A stretch of DNA of 61,090 nucleotides from a virus, in the IMG/VR virus record IMGVR_UViG_3300025407_001003, positions 1-61,090 of that record. One strand, written 5' to 3'. The translations under genes and the position numbers were made by a program. The notes under the pieces are model-generated. The model was not told the origin of the DNA. It was given only the letters and a program-made list of their open reading frames with translations, and did not search any database. Shown here piece after piece: positions 1 through 6,836 of the stretch. Numbering within the stretch: the first letter of the stretch is position 1; every line of letters begins with the position of its first letter.

Positions 1-1
1 T

Positions 2-358
2 GTTAGAGTATCTATAGATTCATTTATAGGTAATTTAATACGATATTATAAATGGTATGACGATATCGATGTATCATTAGATTTTTATAATATAAAAATA
101 ATATACTATGAAGATTTTGTTAGTGATTATCTATATATAGGAAAATCGTTTAATTTTCTCGATATACCATTATATAGTACGTACACAAATAAATCACCAT
201 ATGATTATAAAGATATTATTTTAAATTGGAAAGATTTATATTCTATATATAATAATGCAATTGCTTACAATAAGCACGGATTTGAAAGTTTTGACCAATA
301 TATGAACTATTATATATTAGATCAATATAACGATAGAGACGATAAATTTAGTTTATGA
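2..358 (+). CDS. Partial protein, C-terminal end; possibly sulfotransferase-like
   Basis: The reading frame is open from the window edge to a TGA, giving 118 residues with no start codon in view. The part around residues 35-60 (IKIIYYEDFVSDY followed by a short helix and FLDIP) resembles the region of sulfotransferases where the strand-Tyr-Glu-Asp motif precedes the PAPS-binding helix. The rest is rich in Tyr and Asp and unrecognised. Its stop codon overlaps the next start (ATGA), so it is coupled to the 63-residue gene that follows. The assignment is weak because the catalytic N-terminal part lies outside the window. Confidence 0.5.
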   Translation, partial: VRVSIDSFIGNLIRYYKWYDDIDVSLDFYNIKIIYYEDFVSDYLYIGKSFNFLDIPLYSTYTNKSPYDYKDIILNWKDLYSIYNNAIAYNKHGFESFDQYMNYYILDQYNDRDDKFSL

Positions 359-546
359 AAATTTATATTGTAATTGAAATGCACGTAGCAACCGGAAGAA
401 TTCTAAGAATTGTCGAAGTATATGACAATTATGAATCAGCATTAGCATATGTTGATAGTTGGAAAAAACTTTTCAAAAAAGACGACCCTTACAAATTTGA
501 AATTATCGAAAAAGATGTAGTAACTAACGATGTTGCCAAAAATTAG
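355..546 (+). CDS. Hypothetical protein, 63 aa
   Basis: A small protein with regular beta/alpha character (YIVIEMHV, a charged turn, then a helix containing YESALAYVDSWKK and a final strand FEIIEKD). It starts with ATGA overlap on the preceding gene, so translation is probably coupled. No family is recognised. It runs tail to tail with the reverse-strand gene that follows; the two coding ends overlap by 23 bases. Confidence 0.55.
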   Translation: MKIYIVIEMHVATGRILRIVEVYDNYESALAYVDSWKKLFKKDDPYKFEIIEKDVVTNDVAKN

Positions 547-1507
547 ATAAATCATACTTAACTGAGTTGTCTTTTGATCGAATGAATTCTTTTTCTGCTT
601 GATAAAATGTTGACTGTTGAACAAAAAGAGGAACTTGACTATAATCAGTGACAATATCCAATGCTAGATTTTTATTAAATTCTAGTTTTTCTTTAATCTG
701 ATTATATTGAGAAACTAAGTTATTGTTAGAAATATTTTTCATATTTTCAACAATCATATTTGTTCTAAGAGTTAAATCATCAACTCTATCAAATTTATAA
801 TCGATAATTTCATCATACAATAAAAAACCTAAATTTTCTAAATGTTTATGATATCGAGGTAATGCTAACGCAATAAAGGGCTTTCCTAGCAATAACGGAA
901 TCCAAGTTTTTTCAGTTACAATACCTCTTCTAATAGTAGATTCAGGAACAAGTTGAAAAAATGAATAGGCATATTCTTTGGGAACAGTAAACATATTATT
1001 CCAACCGTCAAATGAATCGGTTAAAGATAATCTTACTTGATTCCAATATTTCCATTCGTAATTTGTTGGATTTTCAAGACGATTCCATGAGATTGCATTA
1101 CTTTCGATTAAATTTTCTCTAGATAAAAAATCAATTAATTGACATCGATGATAGTGTGCATTGTGATTTAAACTGAGAAAGGGATATTTAAAATTAGTGT
1201 TTGACGAAATAAGATCAACATCGTTATGATTTAGAAACATGGCTGTTAATGTTCCTAAATATGTACTCCATTGATGAACTTTACCGATCATACAAAATTG
1301 TCGAACATCATTTAATTCATGTCCACCTAATACAAAATTAATATTAATTTTATCACTGAGAGAATGGTCCCATTCTCTCCACCATGCTCCTAGGACATCA
1401 AATTCATGTGCATTAAACACATTAATAGCTGTAGGATTAAATTTTTCGATGTCTTGTTGTATTATTTTTAATGAAAGGTTTAGTCGATTGTAATTTAAAG
1501 TTGTCAT
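524..1507 (-). CDS. TEKT-motif glycosyltransferase-like protein, 327 aa
   Basis: The C-terminal third contains TEKTWIPLLLGKPFIAL (about residues 198-214) followed by a conserved H..L..LGFLLYDEI segment. This resembles the donor-binding region of fucosyltransferase-like GT-B enzymes, where E-K-x-x-x-x-hydrophobic-G-x-P is typical. The same signature occurs in the 429-residue protein at 3921-5210, so the window carries two members of this family. Family membership is inferred from the motif only; donor and acceptor are unknown. On the reverse strand a TAAATA core (1513-1518) ends six bases before the ATG and there is no ribosome binding site, which suggests a leaderless late transcript. Confidence 0.6.
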   Translation of the reverse strand: MTTLNYNRLNLSLKIIQQDIEKFNPTAINVFNAHEFDVLGAWWREWDHSLSDKININFVLGGHELNDVRQFCMIGKVHQWSTYLGTLTAMFLNHNDVDLISSNTNFKYPFLSLNHNAHYHRCQLIDFLSRENLIESNAISWNRLENPTNYEWKYWNQVRLSLTDSFDGWNNMFTVPKEYAYSFFQLVPESTIRRGIVTEKTWIPLLLGKPFIALALPRYHKHLENLGFLLYDEIIDYKFDRVDDLTLRTNMIVENMKNISNNNLVSQYNQIKEKLEFNKNLALDIVTDYSQVPLFVQQSTFYQAEKEFIRSKDNSVKYDLSNFWQHR

Positions 1508-1530
1508 AGTGTTATTTAATTAAGAAATCG

Positions 1531-1558
1531 TTGACAGATAAATAAAAGGCTGTATAAT
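1531..1558 (+). promoter_or_regulatory. Sigma70-type promoter upstream of the first tRNA
   Basis: Perfect -35 TTGACA (1531-1536) and -10 TATAAT (1553-1558) with a 16-base spacer. Transcription would start near 1565 and run through a boxA-like site into tRNA-Glu. Host RNA polymerase should read it without a phage factor. Confidence 0.85.
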
Positions 1559-1588
1559 ACAGTACATAAGTTAGGGAAATAACTAACT

Positions 1589-1605
1589 TGCTCTTTAACA
1601 ATTTA
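1589..1605 (+). promoter_or_regulatory. rRNA-leader-type boxA antitermination site
   Basis: TGCTCTTTAACAATTTA matches, base for base as I remember it, the boxA region of the E. coli rrn leaders. In rRNA operons boxA RNA recruits NusB/NusE (S10) and makes RNA polymerase resistant to Rho. Here it lies about 25 bases downstream of the predicted start site and 11 bases before tRNA-Glu, the correct side for acting on the tRNA-region transcript. The match is direct; the function is inferred. Confidence 0.75.
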
Positions 1606-1615
1606 ATTTTTATAT

Positions 1616-1687
1616 GCTCCCGTCGACTAGCGGTTAGGTCATCGCCCTTTCACGGCGGCGACACCGGTTCGAATCCGGTCGGGAGTA
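1616..1687 (+). tRNA. tRNA-Glu (anticodon UUC)
   Basis: A full cloverleaf can be drawn: acceptor GCTCCCG/CGGGAGT, anticodon loop CTTTCAC giving UUC, and T arm ACCGG-TTCGAAT-CCGGT. CCA is not encoded. It is the first gene after the promoter and boxA. Confidence 0.93.
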
Positions 1688-1703
1688 CACTTTTAATAAA
1701 TAC

Positions 1704-2330
1704 ATGATGAAAACAATTTTTTATCTGTATCAAGTTACAAACACAATAAACAACAAAATTTATGTTGGTGTTCATAAGACAAAAAACATAAATGATGGCT
1801 ATATGGGATCTGGAAAGATCATTAAATCAGCTATTAAAAAATATGGAATTGAAAATTTTCAAAAAGATATACTTGAATTTTTTTCGACAGAAGTTGAAAT
1901 GTTTAATCGAGAAAAAGAGATTGTAACAGAAGATTTTTTAGCACGAGAAGATGTTTACAATTTAAGAAGAGGAGGTCACGGGGGTTTTGATCATATAAAC
2001 AGCAAACCTTATACAATGACACCTAACAGAACAATCGGGCATCAAAAAAGAAGTGAAAAACTCAAAGGCCGAAAAAATATCGTATTGAGTGAAATACTTA
2101 AACAAAAACATAAATTAGGATCTGTTAAGATTCCTGATTGGACTGGTAGAAAACATAAAGTTGATACTATTGAAAAAATGAGAGGTCTTAGACCACAATC
2201 TTCAGGAAGTAATAATTCACAATATGGAAGTATGTGGATTTATAATGAAGAGCTAAAACAAAATAAGAAAGTACCTATTACTGATCCTATTCCTGATGGA
2301 TGGGTAAAAGGTCGTAAACTTAATTTTTGA
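1704..2330 (+). CDS. GIY-YIG homing endonuclease with NUMOD3-like repeats, 208 aa
   Basis: The N-terminal domain has the GIY-YIG signature in the variant form YLYQV...KIYVGVHKT (residues 7-27), followed by GSG, a helix with IKKYG and a conserved Glu region. The C-terminal half has two NUMOD3-like DNA-binding modules (HQKRSEKLKGRK and GRKHKVDTIEKMRG). Proteins of this build are T4 Seg-like or intron-encoded endonucleases that cut near their own insertion site. It starts 16 bases after tRNA-Glu. Two adjacent ATG codons are possible (1704, 1707). A TAAATA core at 1697-1702 lies directly upstream with no ribosome binding site, so a leaderless start at 1707 fits best. Confidence 0.85.
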   Translation: MMKTIFYLYQVTNTINNKIYVGVHKTKNINDGYMGSGKIIKSAIKKYGIENFQKDILEFFSTEVEMFNREKEIVTEDFLAREDVYNLRRGGHGGFDHINSKPYTMTPNRTIGHQKRSEKLKGRKNIVLSEILKQKHKLGSVKIPDWTGRKHKVDTIEKMRGLRPQSSGSNNSQYGSMWIYNEELKQNKKVPITDPIPDGWVKGRKLNF

Positions 2331-2331
2331 G

Positions 2332-2414
2332 CCATATAAAAACATATTACGGTTGTACTATTTGAAGTTAGTACCTAAGTTGCAAACAAGCCACAGTAGT
2401 ATGTTTCTATATGG
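2332..2414 (+). ncRNA. Candidate structured RNA element closed by a 14 bp helix
   Basis: CCATATA plus AAACATA (2332-2346) pairs with TATGTTT plus TATATGG (2400-2414), with one A/C mismatch between the two halves. The helix encloses about 53 bases. It begins two bases after the endonuclease stop codon. It could be a processing hairpin, a terminator lacking a U tract, or part of a larger RNA. Function unknown. Confidence 0.45.
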
Positions 2415-2835
2415 TGAATGTGGGATACTGACCCACTTACGAGAGAGAGGACGGTTGTATAACAATTAGCCGTATTAGCAGAGTGAGCAAGACCGAGTAG
2501 GTACTCGTGTAGAATTAACTACACAAAGCTCGTGCAGGGTGCTTGGAAAACGGAAGGGCGAAGACACGTACCTTGATACGCCCGTCAGATGAATCCGAAA
2601 AGTGTTTTCCGAAATTGCCACAAGTTAGAGATCAGTGCTAACCACCATAACAATTTTCATTTAGTAGTGATATAGCTCGTTAGCCAATGTACACGGCTAA
2701 CCTTGTTCAATTCGGAGTCCTGTGATACTAGTAAACAACATTTATAAAATGTTGACATCAGGCAGAAAAGAATAGTAAACTGTATCACTACTAAATTATA
2801 TTTTAATATCTATATAGTAAATTAATGAGAACTAT
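2415..2835 (+). ncRNA. Gene-free structured stretch; candidate large non-coding RNA
   Basis: No convincing gene is seen here. Several helices can be drawn: GTGGG/CCCAC near 2420, GTGTAG/CTACAC near 2510-2530, GGAAAAC (2545-2551) with GTTTTCC (2604-2610), GGGCG (2556-2560) with CGCCC (2579-2583), and a perfect 13 bp pair TTTAGTAGTGATA (2660-2672) with TATCACTACTAAA (2783-2795). The last encloses two further hairpins (GTTAGCC/GGCTAAC and CAACATTT/AAATGTTG), giving a three-way junction. Large ornate RNAs such as GOLLD are known near phage tRNAs, but I cannot match this one to a named class. Confidence 0.5.
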
Positions 2836-3042
2836 ATGAGAATAGTTAGATTAGACACAGATGGCATGTATGGTGTTATTGATTATGGTCTTAGCTCTTA
2901 TATTGTAACAATTCGGACAGTAAATTTAGAAGGACTTAATGCTACACTTATTATGAAGTCTTTTGGAAACTGTGTAAGTGCAGAAGACTTTTTACTCAAA
3001 GTTCTGTGTAATCCAACATTTTATAAGTTACAATATAGTTAA
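2836..3042 (+). CDS. Hypothetical protein, 68 aa
   Basis: A small open frame in the tRNA region with plausible beta-strand content (MRIVRLDTDG, YIVTIRTVNLEG, ATLIMKSFG) and codon use like the neighbours. There is no clear ribosome binding site and no recognised family. It may be a real short gene or a chance frame. Confidence 0.4.
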   Translation: MRIVRLDTDGMYGVIDYGLSSYIVTIRTVNLEGLNATLIMKSFGNCVSAEDFLLKVLCNPTFYKLQYS

Positions 3043-3049
3043 AGTTTTT

Positions 3050-3080
3050 GCCCGGGTGGTGGAATGGTAGACACTTTGAA
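3050..3080 (+). pseudogene. 5' half of a tRNA-Leu, truncated at the anticodon loop
   Basis: The segment gives an acceptor strand GCCCGGG, TG at positions 8-9, a Leu-type D arm (GTGGAATGGTAGACAC) and the 5' strand of an anticodon stem (TTTGA). It then runs straight into TAAATA and the HNH endonuclease gene. No 3' half with a CCCGGGC acceptor strand was found in the window. This looks like a tRNA gene cut by insertion of the homing endonuclease in its anticodon loop, the usual target of such elements. A split or trans-assembled tRNA is the alternative. Confidence 0.65.
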
Positions 3081-3095
3081 TAGATAAATAGATGT

Positions 3096-3551
3096 ATGAA
3101 ACTAATAGAAGAATACATCACAGAGTCGAAACAGAATAGACAATCACATTTGAATCTGTCTGAACCGTGTATTGAACGAGGTGGTCCGCAAAATGGAGGA
3201 TTATCGAGTTATTGTAAAGGTTTAATGGCACATTTGTTAGATACTACGATTCCGTCGGGACACAAGATACATATATGTCACGCTTGTAATAATCAAAGGT
3301 GTAGTAATCCTAATCATTTGTATTGGGGAACAGCACAAGAAAACAAGTTGGACCAAAAAACAAATGGTGAAAAAACTATTTGGGAAAGAACTGTTGAAAA
3401 ATATGGCTTAGAAGAAGCAAAGAAATTACAAGCAAAAGGTGATAAATCAGCGGGCGGAAAAGCAAATGCTGGTAAACCTAAAAGCGAAGAACATAAAAGA
3501 AAAATTGCCGCAAATCATAAAGGCGGTAAAAAAAGAAAATTGCCCCTATAG
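3096..3551 (+). CDS. HNH homing endonuclease, 151 aa
   Basis: The core HICHACNNQRCSNPNHLYWG (about residues 67-86) is a His-Cys/HNH nuclease signature with paired cysteines for zinc and the terminal N-H-L-Y-W-G seen in phage HNH enzymes. The tail GKPKSEEHKRKIAANHKGG is a NUMOD3-like DNA-binding module. The start lies six bases after a TAAATA core (3085-3090) with no ribosome binding site. The stop codon TAG lies inside the next tRNA gene, so the nuclease gene and the tRNA overlap by 10 bases. It sits in the remains of a tRNA-Leu, as expected for a tRNA-targeting homing element. Confidence 0.85.
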   Translation: MKLIEEYITESKQNRQSHLNLSEPCIERGGPQNGGLSSYCKGLMAHLLDTTIPSGHKIHICHACNNQRCSNPNHLYWGTAQENKLDQKTNGEKTIWERTVEKYGLEEAKKLQAKGDKSAGGKANAGKPKSEEHKRKIAANHKGGKKRKLPL

Positions 3552-3618
3552 CCCAATTGGTAGAGGTGATGCGCTTAGAACGCATTCAGTGTTGGTTCGA
3601 ATCCGACTAGGGGTACCA
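3542..3618 (+). tRNA. tRNA with anticodon UAG, short variable loop (Leu by anticodon)
   Basis: Acceptor GCCCCTA/TAGGGGT, anticodon stem ATGCG/CGCAT with loop CTTAGAA (anticodon UAG, reading CUA leucine codons), T arm GTTGG-TTCGAAT-CCGAC, and an encoded CCA. The variable loop is only about five bases, whereas bacterial leucine tRNAs have a long variable arm. Amino-acid identity is therefore open. Confidence 0.85.
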
Positions 3619-3620
3619 GT

Positions 3621-3800
3621 TTTGTTGTAAAGTAGATGTTGGGAAAGCAAAGCGTCGAAAACTTTGTGAGCAGGTGATCTCCGCGATGAGGCTAAACTAG
3701 TAACCTTGTACCAACTATTACTACGTACCTCTGTACCGGCCGGCCTAGTATAAACGGTTAAAATGGTTCCGAATGAGGGAGGCGGAACGTTTACAACAAA
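3621..3800 (+). ncRNA. Candidate structured RNA closed by an 11 bp helix, followed by a U tract
   Basis: TTTGTTGTAAA (3621-3631) pairs perfectly with TTTACAACAAA (3790-3800), enclosing about 158 bases without a gene. The 3' strand is followed by TTTTTT (3801-3806), so the element could also terminate transcription. It lies between two tRNA genes. Function unknown. Confidence 0.45.
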
Positions 3801-3807
3801 TTTTTTC

Positions 3808-3900
3808 GGAAGGTTGCCAGAGTCTGGCTTATTGGAACAGTCTTGAAAACTGTCGGCGGCTAATAACCGTCCGTGGGTTCGAATCCCACACCTTCCTCCA
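3808..3900 (+). tRNA. tRNA-Ser (anticodon UGA)
   Basis: Acceptor GGAAGGT/ACCTTCC, anticodon stem ACAGT/ACTGT with loop CTTGAAA (UGA), a long class II variable arm, T arm GTGGG-TTCGAAT-CCCAC and encoded CCA. All fit serine, although the base before CCA is T rather than the usual G. Confidence 0.92.
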
Positions 3901-3920
3901 ATTTACATAATAACTACAAT

Positions 3921-5210
3921 ATGAAAAGAATATTTGTAGTTCATGATTATTTTACAAAAGAATCAGTAATTCCAAATGGATTTAATATGTCCTATGAAGA
4001 ATTTAATGAACATCGTTATAAACTGTCTAGAACATCAAACGTTAAATTTAAAAATGATTCATTATTTCTTCAATTAACACCTATCCATAAAAGTACCATT
4101 TTATCATCAAATTTTCTTACAAAAGACGATAAAATTTATTATTTTGTACATTTAAATCGGAACGCGGGAGATTATCCTGAATTATATGATTATGGTATGA
4201 ATCATTGGACCAGTTACATTGATGAGAAAATAATCGAATTAATTAAAAAAAAGAAAGTAACATTAGCACTTTCGATTTTTATCGAGACGTTAACGTTACA
4301 GGATATTAAAATTATAGGTAATAGACTTTTAAGTCATTTAGGCGAAATTAATTTTGAAATATGGACACCTTGGACATATCCTAAAGAGGACTGGATCAGA
4401 GTTATTGGAAGTTTAAAATACTATCGTTCAATTGTTGATGTTCCTTATTGGGAGATATCGGCTAAAAAATTGTATAATACAACTGGATTGATAATTAATC
4501 ATAAAAGTAAGAAATACATTAATTTGTGTCGTAGATATACACCAGAACGAATTTTGGCACATACATATATATTATCTCATAATTTATTAGATTTGGGATA
4601 TAACAGTATTCCTAGTCATGATACTATCACCGGAAGATCGTTAATAGATGTGGCCCGAGACTTGTTAGATAGTTATTCAGGTATTTTTAATAATGAGATT
4701 AGCTTATCATTAAGCTATTGGAAGGAAAATGATCAAGGAATTACATTAGATCAACCTCCTGTATCAGATTTTGATAGGACTCTTCATAAAGATCAATATT
4801 ACGGGTTTAACAATTCGCCAGATTTAGAAAAATACTACAACGATAGTTATCTAAGTTTAATCGGCGAAGGATGTATGACCGTAGACAGTTACATGATTAC
4901 AGAAAAAACTTACAGATCGATATTATATAAACATCTTTTCCTTATTATAGGACCTAAACATACTTTACAATCTTTAAGGGAAAAGGGGTATAAAACATTT
5001 AACAGCATTTGGTCCGAAGAATACGACAATATCGATGATGATGGAGAACGAATACAAACTGTTCTAAAATTATTTGAAAATATCATTATATCAAACAATC
5101 TCGAAACCCTGTACGAAAAAGCATTACCGATTATAGAACATAACTATAATTTCATGCATGAGAGAATAGAAAATTACATAAAAAACACAGGATATCATGA
5201 AACCTCTTAA
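3921..5210 (+). CDS. TEKT-motif glycosyltransferase-like protein, 429 aa
   Basis: The region around residues 325-360 reads MITEKTYRSILYKHLFLIIGP followed by L..LREKGYKTF and a D/E-rich stretch. This is the same signature as in the reverse-strand gene at 524-1507 and is similar to the donor-site block of fucosyltransferase-like GT-B enzymes. The first 300 residues are unrecognised. I start at the ATG at 3921, because the frame upstream lies inside tRNA-Ser. The first gene of a four-gene run with an oxygenase, an amidinotransferase and a GT-B glycosyltransferase, it probably acts on a sugar or surface glycan. Its end overlaps the next start by 14 bases. Confidence 0.65.
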   Translation: MKRIFVVHDYFTKESVIPNGFNMSYEEFNEHRYKLSRTSNVKFKNDSLFLQLTPIHKSTILSSNFLTKDDKIYYFVHLNRNAGDYPELYDYGMNHWTSYIDEKIIELIKKKKVTLALSIFIETLTLQDIKIIGNRLLSHLGEINFEIWTPWTYPKEDWIRVIGSLKYYRSIVDVPYWEISAKKLYNTTGLIINHKSKKYINLCRRYTPERILAHTYILSHNLLDLGYNSIPSHDTITGRSLIDVARDLLDSYSGIFNNEISLSLSYWKENDQGITLDQPPVSDFDRTLHKDQYYGFNNSPDLEKYYNDSYLSLIGEGCMTVDSYMITEKTYRSILYKHLFLIIGPKHTLQSLREKGYKTFNSIWSEEYDNIDDDGERIQTVLKLFENIIISNNLETLYEKALPIIEHNYNFMHERIENYIKNTGYHETS

Positions 5211-5721
5211 TATAACGTTAGACTACGATTTTAAATTTGTAATCAATGCTGATTATGATTCCAATGAATCTAGTTGTATTAATTATCTAGTGGTAGAACA
5301 AAAAGATACTTATGATAAGTACGGCGGTCTTCCAACTAGTTATTGTTATCAGAACACTTTAATACGACAATTATGGTGGGATAACACTCAACTTGATTTT
5401 CAAGAAATTGGACGTCAATTAGGCATGGAAGTTATTACTATAAGCACTATTCGACAAGATCCAGGATGCGTAATACCAGCTCATAGAGACGAATTTTATC
5501 AGATTAAACTGCGACATCCCGACAGAACCGAATCTAAAGTTAGAGCTAATATCTATCTTCAAGATTGGAAACTAGGGCATTTTTTACAATATGGAGATAA
5601 TATCTCTACGCATTGGACTGCTGGACAAGGACATATGTGGGATCGAGAAACATTACACCTTAGTGCAAACGCAGGGTTAGAACCTAAATTTACTATGCAG
5701 ATTTCGGGGTTTATTCTTTAA
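5197..5721 (+). CDS. Putative 2-oxoglutarate/Fe(II) dioxygenase, 174 aa
   Basis: The order of elements matches the double-stranded beta-helix dioxygenase fold: PAHRDEFY (iron-binding H-x-D, about residues 95-102), a strand with a basic residue (RANIYLQDW), and LHLSANAG (distal His) followed by FTMQISG. Such enzymes hydroxylate a substrate using oxygen and 2-oxoglutarate. The closest relative in the window is the gene at 44643-45143, which shares the spacing and the W-E/W-D-R-E...LH-x-A-N block. The gene overlaps the glycosyltransferase before it and touches the amidinotransferase after it. Substrate unknown. Confidence 0.65.
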   Translation: MKPLNITLDYDFKFVINADYDSNESSCINYLVVEQKDTYDKYGGLPTSYCYQNTLIRQLWWDNTQLDFQEIGRQLGMEVITISTIRQDPGCVIPAHRDEFYQIKLRHPDRTESKVRANIYLQDWKLGHFLQYGDNISTHWTAGQGHMWDRETLHLSANAGLEPKFTMQISGFIL

Positions 5722-6773
5722 TGCCGGTCCAAAGTCATAACGATTGGGATCAACTAGAAGAAATAGTTGTCGGAATTGCTGATTATGCAATGCTGCCGAC
5801 AATTAATAAGAGTACCCATAGCTTTTGTTATGCAGGGGAAACCGTTGAAAACATTAAAAAGTTGCAAGGATCTCACAATCAAACCGTAATTGATGAAGCT
5901 AACGAAGATTTAGATAGGCTTGCGACAGAGTTAAAAACTTTAGGTGTGATTGTACATAGGCCAACGCCGATCGATCATAGTAAAGAATTTTCTACACCGG
6001 AATGGAAAACTACCGGATGGTATACATATTGTCCCAGAGACTTATTACTTCCTCTAGATAACACTATTATCGAATGTCCTAGTCCTATGCGAGCAAGATA
6101 TTTCGAAACTCGAGCATATTATGATTTATTATATAAATGGATGTCCGAAGGCACAAGGTGGATATGTGCTCCAAAGCCTATTTTAAATGATGATAGTTAT
6201 CAATTAGATGATCTTGTAGAACCAACACTATTAAACAAGGAAATAGTATTCGATGCTCCTAATATAGTACGATTAGGAAAAGATTTGTTGTTTCAAGTAA
6301 GCAATAGCGGAAATAAATTAGGTTATGACTGGTTAAAAAGTATTGTCGGAGATAGATATAATATTCATCTTGCAGAAAAATACTATAGTTTCAGCCATTT
6401 TGATTCTACCGTAATTCCATTGAGGCCCGGATTAGTTTTATTTAATGGTGATCGTTGCAACCCTAATTGGTATCCTCCAATTTTCGAGTCATGGGATAAA
6501 ATTTTCTTTCCCGGTGAAAATGTAGTTGATATCGGAAGCAATTTGGAAAACGGAGTTAGTCCTTGTAGCAAGTATATAGGACTTAATTTTTTATCCGTAA
6601 ATCCAGAATTAGTAATTTGCGATGAAAATCAAAATGAACTAAGGAGAGAATTAGATAAATGGGGAATTGAAACAATTGGACTTCCTATGAGACAAGCACG
6701 TACATTAAGTGGCGGATTTCATTGTGTTACTTTAGATGTTAAACGAAAAGGTAAGTTAGAATCGTATTTTTGA
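5721..6773 (+). CDS. Amidinotransferase family protein (glycine/inosamine type), 350 aa
   Basis: Key blocks of the amidinotransferase (pentein) fold are all present: NDWDQLEEIVVG at the N-terminus, CPRDLLLPLDNTIIECP, an Asp block (VFDAPNI), a His block (SFSHFDST) and the catalytic Cys near residue 335 in GGFHCVTL. Length is close to inosamine-phosphate and glycine amidinotransferases, which move the amidino group of arginine to an amine. Enzymes of this family act in guanidinylated sugar or small-molecule synthesis, which fits its glycosyltransferase neighbours. Its ATG shares the last base of the previous stop codon (TAATG). Confidence 0.85.
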   Translation: MPVQSHNDWDQLEEIVVGIADYAMLPTINKSTHSFCYAGETVENIKKLQGSHNQTVIDEANEDLDRLATELKTLGVIVHRPTPIDHSKEFSTPEWKTTGWYTYCPRDLLLPLDNTIIECPSPMRARYFETRAYYDLLYKWMSEGTRWICAPKPILNDDSYQLDDLVEPTLLNKEIVFDAPNIVRLGKDLLFQVSNSGNKLGYDWLKSIVGDRYNIHLAEKYYSFSHFDSTVIPLRPGLVLFNGDRCNPNWYPPIFESWDKIFFPGENVVDIGSNLENGVSPCSKYIGLNFLSVNPELVICDENQNELRRELDKWGIETIGLPMRQARTLSGGFHCVTLDVKRKGKLESYF

Positions 6774-6807
6774 TTTTTCTCTCTAATGTTATTGTAATCA
6801 TACTAAT

Positions 6808-6815
6808 TATAAATA
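6808..6815 (+). promoter_or_regulatory. T4-type late promoter core
   Basis: TATAAATA, identical to the T4 late promoter core, lies 22 bases before the ATG of the glycosyltransferase gene, with a ribosome binding site (AAGGA) between them. This is the usual spacing for a late gene with a leader. Confidence 0.65.
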
Positions 6816-6836
6816 GTCGAAACTAAGGATACTCAA

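Noticed and set aside
2332-2835. Group I intron or GOLLD RNA
   Set aside because: I could not find a convincing P7/G-binding core or a match to GOLLD that I remember. Left as an unnamed structured region.
3542-3618. Suppressor tRNA for amber codons
   Set aside because: The anticodon is UAG, which reads CUA. An amber suppressor would need CUA as anticodon.
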